Assembly (NCBI RefSeq): GCF_949987515.2 | Contig: NC_082686.1 | Coordinates: 48,833,559 to 48,897,558, forward strand | Direction of reading: 5' to 3' | Source of the DNA: Delphinus delphis | Lineage: Eukaryota; Chordata; Mammalia; Artiodactyla; Delphinidae | Length of the DNA stretch: 64,000 nt | Part shown: positions 58,101 to 64,000 of the stretch, piece by piece | Position numbering within the stretch: position 1 is the stretch's first letter | Layout of the letters: each line of letters starts with the position of its first letter | Translations under genes and position numbers: made by a program | Notes under the pieces: generated by a model | What the model was told of the DNA's origin: nothing | What the model saw: only the letters and a program-made list of their open reading frames with translations | Database searches by the model: none

Positions 58101-61100
58101 ACCCAGCCTCCTCTCTGCAAAGATTTATAATCTAACCACAAAAACAGGATTTATATGTAAATAGGTGAAAGATCAATACTTAGGAAGAGGGAATAATCAG
58201 AGTATAAGGAAAGGCATCATCACCGAGGCTGGGTGTTGAAGGAATGGTAAGACACAGACAAAGACAAGAATACTATTATTATATGAGTACTAACAGTTGT
58301 TAGGAAGAGCAAAAATAGGGGCTGGAAAAAGTAGGAAGATAAAACTGTGATAGTCCTTGGGTTTTACCCTGTACTTGTTGAGTATTCCTGAAAGCTTCTG
58401 TTCTTTATTTTAAAATCAGAGTTATTTATAGTCATGATCTACAAAACTTTTTTTTAATAAGTACAACTGGCCTCTTGGTTCACTACTCTACTTTTTTGAC
58501 TCTTTCTTAATGATTATCTCTGTAATTCTGAGTAATATGAATAATAGGAAGTGACCCTCTCCTTTACCTCTCCACTCTCTACACGTACATGATCCTTCCC
58601 ATTACCATACTTTCTCAATACAGCTTTATGATCATTTTGATGAGATCAATTTCAGTGCTTACATTATCTGGATGACATACATGTTATTACAGCTGGACCA
58701 TACAGACAGTATGAGTCTCTTTCCTTTCCTTTCGTTTCCTTTTCTGTTTTATTTATCTTTGTATTTACTGCTAATTCATCATCAAACCTTTCTCTCAACT
58801 GTCTATTGGGAGAAGGTTTAAAACATCACCTTGTGGGAGATCGCTGTCAAAGCACTACGTTGGTGTTCCAGACTGGGGCGGTTGTTTCCCACGCTTGGAC
58901 TCTACAGATTGGACCCCATGTTTCCCGTTTCCCATGTCTTGCTCATTTTAGAGGAATACCTCTGCCGACAGCTTCCTGAGAAAGGGAGTTTGGGAAGTAA
59001 AACTTTGCAGACCTTGCATGTCTGAAACTGTTCTTATTCTACCATCATAAATATAGTTTGAATACTGATTCCAAGTTAGAAATCATTTCCTTTTATAATA
59101 TTAAAGATATTGTGCCTTTGTCTTCTAACTTGCACTGTTGCTGCTGAAAGGCCTGAAGCTATTCTGACCCTTATCCTTTCTCTCTTGTAATTTATAAGAT
59201 TTTCTTTGTACCTTGATTCTGAAATTTCATAATATATCTTGGTATAGATTTATTTTCACCCATGATTCTGGACATTCAACGCACCCTTTTAACAAGGAAA
59301 CTTCTATTTTCAAGTTCTCAAATTTTTTTTCATTGCATTAGTGGTTTCTTTCTCTCCATGCTGTTTGGAATTATCTGGATATTAGAAGATAACCTAGACC
59401 AATCCTCTAAAATTTCTTTCACTCCCATTTTTACCTTGTCTTTTGCTTTATTTTCTGGGTGATTTAGTCAATTGTATTTCCTAACTTTTCTATATGTGTT
59501 ATTATGTATTTTATTCCTAAGAAAAACTCTTCTGTTCTCTTGATGTGTCCTTTTAAAAACACAGTACATGGTTATTGTTTTACTGATGTAACTGTTTTAT
59601 TTATCTCTAATATAAATCATAGTTTGTGGTTTGGGTTGTGTGTGGGGGGGTGTTTGAGTTTTCTTTTAACTGCATAGTATTGGATTCCTCAAAGTTGTTT
59701 TTTTGCTTCAAATATTTGTGAGTCTGTATACCTGATGTCTATTCACATTTCAAAATAAGACATTTAAAAACCGATTGGAACTTGTGTGTAAGCAGAGGAG
59801 TAAACTATTAACCACAGGCTTTAATGAGCAGTATCTTTAGATCTTTTGTTATCAGACTTCGGATTTCTCACCTTTAAGAAATCCTTCTATTTTAAGATTA
59901 AGGGTTTGGTTGTTAATATTCTAGAACTTGAGTAGGGAAAGAGAGCTTGAAAGGATTCAATATTCAGTATATATGCTTTTACCTTCCCTTGTTTGGTATA
60001 TAGTACATTCACCCTCATTATTCACAGTGTTCCCTAGAGCAGTGGTGGGTTTTATCTTTTTCAGAGAGTAGAAGATGGATCTTTGGCTGAAGGCATGGTG
60101 GTAGTGATTTACTTACTTCTTAGAAAGACTTTCTAGGGACTTCCCTGGTGGCAAAGTGGTTAAGAGTCCGCCTGCCAATGCAGGGGACTTGTGTTTGAGC
60201 CCTGGTCCAGGAAGATCCCACATGCTGTGGAGCAACTAAGTCTGTGTGCCACAACTACTAAGCCTGTGCTCTAGAGCCTGCATGCCACAACTACTGAAGC
60301 CCGTGCGCCACAACTACTGAAGTCTGCGCACCTAGAGCCCATGCTCTGCAACAAGAGAAGCCACCGCAGTGAGAAGCCAGTGCACCACAATGAAGAGTAG
60401 CTCCCGCTAGCCGCAACCAGAGAAAGCCCATGTATAGCAATGTAGACCCAACACAGCCAGAAAAAAAACCAAAACAGACTTTCTAACAACCAGACTCATC
60501 TCTACTTTCAAGGTAGCTAGTACCATTAATTTCTGAGCCTTTTGGTAGTTCTGCAATACAATTTAGATTGATTCTTAGCTTTCCACACTGAAAGCCTGGG
60601 AATGAGCCCTTTCAAATCTGCTGAATCAATGACTCCATCTAGGGACTTCCCTGGCAGTCCAGTGGCTAAGACCCTGTGCTTCCACTGCAGAGGGGTACAG
60701 GTTCTATCCCTGGTTGGGGAACTAAGATACCGCATGCCGCATGGGGCAGCCAACAAACAAACAAAAAACACTCCATCTATTTATCAGAATCCAGAATTTA
60801 GTTGCTAAGGTCTCCTGTTCTTTTTGCCTTTCTATGAGCTTTTTAAAAAGATCGTTTTACTGTTGTCTTACTAGGGTATCAAGAAGAAGCAGAGGTAAAT
60901 ATGTTTTGGCAAGAACATGACATGTACAAATCAGAAGATAACTCTTACGGCAATGTAAGGGAGACAGAGAGAAGAGAGAACACAAATGGCAGGATAATAA
61001 TGAAGCAGTAAATTGGATTCTATTTATAATGAAGTTACAGCCATCTATAATTAGCTTTCCAGATACTTACTGGACACTTGTAATCTCTAGCTCTTTCATG

Positions 61101-62293
61101 TTTCAGTATGTGCTTTATAAGAGCATATCGTCTCTGAAAAACCATTCCACATTCCCCACATTTATGGGATGCTTCTTCTTCGGTATTCTCTTTAGCATCC
61201 CTTTTTGGTTGTTTCATCTTTTTTCCTCTTTGAACTAATTTCTGAGCCACCTAATTAAAGAACAGAAAACACAATCTAAATAAATTAACTATCTCAAATT
61301 CACATTATCTTAATATTGGTATTTAAAACATTAAATTGCTTTCCTGCATCCACTCCCCTTCCCCCCAAGATAATTATCACCGTAAGTTTAACTGCAGAAT
61401 GTTTTCAACTTAAAGCTAAAACTACAAAGGTAAACTCTTTTTTCATCATACCTGTTGAACTGCTGACTTGGAAATGGCTTTCCGTTTCTGCAGCTTCTTC
61501 TCCATTCCTTTGTGTAGTCGGATATATCCTCCTTCGTTAACAGAACGCTGCCGAAGCCTGCTTCTGTAAGTATCATCATCATCGGGACTATGGTCTGTCT
61601 GTGCTGTCGGTTCAACTAGATTTTCCTGATCTTTTAAAGACTGGCCAAGCTTCTGCCTATGCTCTGAGATATCTTCAGCACAGATATCCTCTGTTGCTGT
61701 ATCATTTCCCATATTACTGTTTTCTGGAGAGCTACTGATTACATTCTCTTTTGAAAGCTTAGGATGAGTATTAGAGTCTGTGCCATCTTCTCTGCTGTTT
61801 AAAGTTTCTAGTTCTGTCTGGCTGTTTTTTGTTCCTAAATCAACAGACTCCATTTCAGGATGGGAATCAGTTACACAGCCTACAGGTGACAGAGCAGCTT
61901 CGGTCTGTGAAGAAACCTGGGGCTCAGGCTGTTGTCCTAGCTCTCCATTCTGCTCTGGCAATTCTCCATTCACCAGCAGTACAATTTCACAATCCCCAAG
62001 TTCAGTGGATAAAGTTGTTGTGGTTCCCTCGTTGTTAGCCACAGGAGGTGCTGTACCTCCATTTTGTTCTGGTAAGTCCTGTGTAGATGTAACTGTTTGT
62101 ACCTCACCCTTCTTATATACTGTTAGCTGCTTCTCTTCCATTAGTTTATGTACACTTTCACAGATTTCTAAAACTTCTGACATGAAAAGATGACGAGCCA
62201 AGATGGCTACATCAGCCATGCTACAGAAGTCAAAACTTAGCACAGAAGTATAGGCAAATTCCAGTAAAGGAAGGAAGCTTGCCTTACAAAAGC
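51045..62293 (-). CDS. ZBTB11: Zinc finger and BTB domain-containing protein 11, C-terminal three quarters
   Basis: Eight exons join in frame to about 794 residues: 62293-61452, 61250-61071, 57923-57678, 56127-55983, 55291-55174, 52597-52439, 52329-52154 and 51562-51045. Human protein has 1053 residues, so about 259 (N-terminal region and most of the BTB domain) lie past the right edge. The part present opens with the end of the BTB domain (GFCKASFLPLLEFAYTSV, ARHLFMSEVLEIC). An acidic, Ser/Glu/Gln-rich linker and a basic KKLQKRK segment come next, then twelve C2H2 fingers and a Gln/Glu-rich tail ending VAHISETE. All twelve fingers keep both Cys and both His. It is a nuclear DNA-binding transcription regulator implicated in neutrophil development and in expression of mitochondrial genes. 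It converges with PCNP. Confidence 0.96.
52102..52131. repeat. (TA)n microsatellite in a ZBTB11 intron
   Basis: About 15 uninterrupted TA units lie 23 bases inside the intron from the donor of the exon ending at 52154. Confidence 0.95.
52154..52329 (-). CDS. ZBTB11: ZBTB11 coding exon: fingers 9-10
   Basis: Acceptor TTTATTTTAG, donor G|GTAACT. It encodes CNICGKEFYEKALFRRH with a KKATH end and CEQCGRKFTQLREYRRH, then NNHG at the junction. Confidence 0.95.
52439..52597 (-). CDS. ZBTB11: ZBTB11 coding exon: fingers 7-8
   Basis: Acceptor TTGTTATTGCAG, donor AG|GTGGGT. It encodes CEKSFFEARDLRQHMNKH (completing finger 7) and CQFCDKCYSWKKDWYSH. Confidence 0.95.
52640..53240 (-). other. ZBTB11: ZBTB11 intron segment, no recognised feature
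   Basis: No open frame or repeat family recognised. Confidence 0.4.
53254..53581 (-). repeat. CHR-2-type SINE, long form
   Basis: Perfect 13-base duplications tcaagtcagttta lie at 53241-53253 and 53582-53594. It lies in a ZBTB11 intron in the gene's orientation. Confidence 0.94.
53690..54535 (+). repeat. L1 5'-region and 3'-end pieces (tentative)
   Basis: 'gggcaaaaactgtcagaatcaattttattggacctctggaaactaattaaaagtttacag' resembles an L1 5' region. 'aacaccgtgaatgtactgaaagccactaaactgaacactttaaaatgatgaatgttatg' at 54435-54495 is an L1 3' end. A GC-richer open frame between them (53999-54379) has no recognised domain. Confidence 0.5.
54845..55115 (-). repeat. L1 3' end fragment
   Basis: Reverse wording: 'cagttttactgaggtgtaactgaaaaataaaattgtcag', 'gatgattcagtacatgtatacactgtgaaa' and 'actctcttagcaaaattcaatcatattatacagtgttatcaactatagtcacc'. 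Confidence 0.75.
55174..55291 (-). CDS. ZBTB11: ZBTB11 coding exon: finger 6 and start of finger 7
   Basis: Acceptor TTTTTTATAG, donor CA|GTAAGT. It encodes ESKYLCSVCGKSFHRGSG to GYHCTQ, with the finger-7 codon split across the intron. Confidence 0.95.
55292..55982 (-). other. ZBTB11: ZBTB11 intron, no recognised feature
   Basis: AT-rich with an A-rich tract near 55840-55868, which contains a short local duplication of 'aaactttactct'. Confidence 0.4.
55983..56127 (-). CDS. ZBTB11: ZBTB11 coding exon: fingers 4-5
   Basis: Acceptor GTGCTCTCTTAG, donor G|GTAATG. It encodes VCGKTFIYKHGLKLHQSLH and CELCVKSFVTKRSLQEH, ending SIHTG. Confidence 0.95.
56128..56790 (-). other. ZBTB11: ZBTB11 intron segment, no recognised feature
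   Basis: At about 56485-56685, 'cagtgcttcttaaactctctatgatgaagaacc' suggests a degraded DNA-transposon fossil. Nothing else is identified. Confidence 0.35.
56800..57005 (+). repeat. L1 3' end fragment
   Basis: Forward wording: 'aaggacctactgtatagcacagggaactacactcgatatcttg' to 'caacattgtaaatcaactatatttcaataaaaattaaaaaaaa'. Confidence 0.88.
57010..57677 (-). other. ZBTB11: ZBTB11 intron, no recognised feature
   Basis: No repeat family or coding signal recognised between the L1 end and the exon. Confidence 0.4.
57678..57923 (-). CDS. ZBTB11: ZBTB11 coding exon: fingers 2-3
   Basis: Exactly 82 codons. Acceptor TTTTTCTTTTAG, donor CAG|GTAAAG. It completes finger 2 (LCKKQFQYSASLRAHLIRH). A Ser-run spacer and EKGRTKREF follow, then finger 3 (CSICGRTLPKLYSLRIH) and TGVKPHACQ. 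Confidence 0.96.
57924..58795 (-). other. ZBTB11: ZBTB11 intron segment, no recognised feature
   Basis: 'cactcaataaacatatatactatgtaaaagacaatatgctaggtacc' at 58030 resembles an ancient repeat edge. A pyrimidine (TTTCC)n stretch lies near 58720-58745. Confidence 0.35.
58805..59660 (-). repeat. Old L1/HAL1-like fragment (tentative)
   Basis: Minus-strand wording at 59140-59480 resembles reverse L1 ORF1-type sequence ('gattttctttgtaccttgattctgaaatttcataatatatcttgg', 'attttctgggtgatttagtcaattgta'). Confidence 0.4.
60136..60475 (+). repeat. CHR-2-type SINE, long form
   Basis: Perfect 10-base duplications agactttcta lie at 60126-60135 and 60476-60485. It is antisense to ZBTB11 within an intron. Confidence 0.94.
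60641..60769 (+). repeat. CHR-1-type SINE, short form
   Basis: Perfect 9-base duplications actccatct lie at 60632-60640 and 60770-60778. It lies in the same ZBTB11 intron as the SINE at 60136. Confidence 0.94.
61071..61250 (-). CDS. ZBTB11: ZBTB11 coding exon: basic linker, finger 1
   Basis: Exactly 60 codons. Acceptor TCTTTAATTAG, donor CCA|GTAAGT. It encodes VAQKLVQRGKKMKQPKRD, then finger 1 (CGECGMVFQRRYALIKHILKH) and DYKCP. Confidence 0.95.
61452..62293 (-). CDS. ZBTB11: ZBTB11 large coding exon: BTB end and acidic linker
   Basis: Acceptor TTTCGCATAG, donor CAG|GTATGA. It supplies the last base pair of a split Gly codon plus 280 codons. The end of the BTB domain (about the first 60 residues) is followed by a low-complexity acidic region (QNGGTAPPV, LGDCEIVLLVNGELPEQNG, HSPDDDDTYRSRLRQRS) and a basic KKLQKRKAISKS end. 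Confidence 0.95.
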
Positions 62294-62799
62294 CTATGCG
62301 AAACAAGAAAGATGAAAGACAAAAAAGTCAAATCACCACTAAAACACCTTGTAGAAACAATTACTGTATAATTATGACAATATAAAATAGAATATAAAGG
62401 CAAATATGACCATTTATTCTGCAATTAAATATCCTGGATTTGTTTTGAGTTCTGGTTGCTTATTAAGCCTTGACTAACTAACTTCTATGAGCCGAGTCTC
62501 TCAATACCTAAAATAGAAAATAATATCACACTTACTGCCTCAAAGAGTTGTTGTAAGGCAGTCATTTTCAAAATGTACTCCTTAGAACCCCGGGGGTTCC
62601 TCAAATTCCCCTCAAGAATCATCTGCTGGAGAATGGAGGGTAAAAAAAGAGAGGGAGGCAGGTGAGTAGGCAGGGTTCAACCAACCTGTCCCCTAACCTC
62701 ACTGCAATAAGTATAGCTGCATATTTTAATAATAGAAGTCCATATAAAAATTTGACTGTAAACAGAGGGTTCTACTATTAAAAACTTTAAAACAAGGTC

Positions 62800-63030
62800 T
62801 ACAGCAGAGGGTCAGCAAAATTTTTCTGTATAGAATTAGATAATAAAGATTGCAGGCCATAAAGTGTCTGTTGCAACTACTTAATTCTGCCATTGTAGCT
62901 GGAAAGAGAAGCCATATATTATAATATGTATACAAATGGGCATGGCTATGGTACAATACAACTTTATTCAGAGAAAGGGAGGGAAAGGAGGACTGGCGGC
63001 CTTTGGGTTATAGTTTGCTTATCTTTGTTC
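62800..63030 (+). repeat. hAT-Charlie type DNA transposon fossil (MER58-like)
   Basis: It follows the pattern 'cagagggtcagcaaaatttttctgtatagaattagataataaagattgcaggccataaagtgtctgttgcaactacttaattctgcc', then 'gggcatggctatggtacaatacaactttatt' and 'ggcggcctttgggttatagtttgc'. Confidence 0.7.
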
Positions 63031-63403
63031 TAAGGAATAAGACAATTACTATACACATGAGGTATTAGGTTCTCATTTTATGTGAGAAAATAAGATCAGT
63101 TTATTTCTAAGTTCTCAGTACTTCACTTTCGAAACCCATTTTTAAAATTCACATGATTCAAATATCAGAAGATTACACAGTGAAAAGTCCAACTCCATCT
63201 CCATGACCAGAATGATTAAGAATTTGTACAGATTTTTAGAGTCTTTATACAGTCAAACAAATACTCTTATGCCTCCTTCTTATAGTAGGTGTTATACTAC
63301 ACATACTTTTCTGTGCCTTGCTTTTCTCATATAATAATTTATCTTAAGAGATATTTTATTAAAATACAGGGAGCCAAAGCAACCTTTTAAAAACTCATGT
63401 TTG

Positions 63404-63530
63404 GGAATTCCCTGCTGGCTCGGTGGTTAGGACTCTGCGCTTCTGCTGCAGCGGGAACGGGTTCAATCCCCAGTGAGGGAACTAAGATCCCGCAAGACAT
63501 GCAGCATGGCCAGAAAACCCCCAAAACCAA
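63404..63530 (+). repeat. CHR-1-type SINE, short form
   Basis: Target-site duplications aaaactca(t/c)gtttg lie at 63390-63403 and 63531-63544. The body reads 'ggaattccctgctggctcggtggttaggactc'. Confidence 0.94.
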
Positions 63531-64000
63531 AAAACTCACGTTTGCTGTGTTTTTCAGTTTTGACTCAAGATACATAAAATGTGGTCCTTTTATATAGGCA
63601 AATAGTGGATAAACAAGTAACAAGCATACAGGGAAACCTTAAACTGTGAGATCTATTAGGATTCAGGTTGAAAGCTGGGGAGACTACACATCAACATGAC
63701 CATCATAGCTAATTCAGCCATTCCTAGGAAAGCTGATAATCAAGCAGGCTGAAGTCATATTAATACTGCTACAAATTATGAAACCGGGTTAAATAAGGTT
63801 GAGGTAAGAAAGAATATTTCTTAAAAAAAAAGCAACAGATACCAACAAAATAATGTATTTTGGTCTTTTACCTAGTACCTTTTTAATTTCTAAGTTGAAG
63901 TCATAAGAAAAATTTTCCATGAAAGAAATAACTCTGCTCCAAGTAACTTTAAATATCAAAAACCATTTTTTCCCAAAGATACAAGTCAAATGTTTACTGT

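Larger units (their letters stand above)
62294..64000 (-). other. ZBTB11: ZBTB11 intron continuing past the right edge
   Basis: No upstream coding exon (BTB start) was found in this stretch. It holds one hAT fossil and one SINE; the remainder is unassigned AT-rich sequence. Confidence 0.55.

Noticed and set aside
1..64000. CRISPR arrays, operons, integrons or phage modules
   Set aside because: None is present. The introns, SINEs and CpG promoters show a mammalian chromosome; regularly repeated words are SINE bodies or microsatellites.
62294..64000. Upstream ZBTB11 exon carrying the start of the BTB domain
   Set aside because: I looked for a minus-strand exon ending just before the split Gly codon and found no matching coding stretch or donor.

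Overview
This is a mammalian nuclear chromosome segment, almost certainly from a cetacean. The main evidence is the repeat content. About 33 tRNA-derived SINEs of the CHR-1/CHR-2 type, found in whales and hippos, are scattered over both strands. I saw no Alu, B1/B2 or ruminant Bov-B/Bov-A copies. Ancient eutherian repeats (L1, MIR, MaLR LTRs, hAT-Charlie and Tigger fossils) fill much of the rest. The gene order matches human 3q12.3: FAM172B (ARB2B), then TRMT10C, PCNP and ZBTB11.

Layout. 1-783: 3' part of an intronless FAM172B-like open frame on +, entering from the left edge. 784-7160: stacked repeats, including two copies of one LTR-like element. 7160-10972: TRMT10C on +, with a CRE/ETS promoter, a non-coding first exon and a single coding exon for the mitochondrial RNase P/tRNA methyltransferase subunit. 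11000-15700: SINE-rich spacer with a 200-base run of N (12653-12852). 15720-30420: PCNP on +, with a CpG-rich promoter, five coding exons encoding 178 residues and a long 3' UTR. 30420-49400: gene-free and dominated by minus-strand L1 fragments cut up by SINEs and LTRs. 49405-64000: ZBTB11 on -, convergent with PCNP, with its last eight coding exons, about 794 residues and all twelve C2H2 fingers. The BTB start and N terminus lie beyond the right edge.

The genes do not form a pathway or operon; each has its own promoter. TRMT10C acts in mitochondrial tRNA maturation. PCNP and ZBTB11 are nuclear proteins.

I found no previously undescribed biological system. The points most worth checking are the intact FAM172B-like frame that has lost its hydrolase serine, a 21-residue C-terminal extension of TRMT10C, an unassigned LTR-like family present twice within 3.4 kb, and a retroposed mRNA 3' end of unknown origin at 44428-44715. 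Family identities and human comparisons rest on recall, not on database searches.
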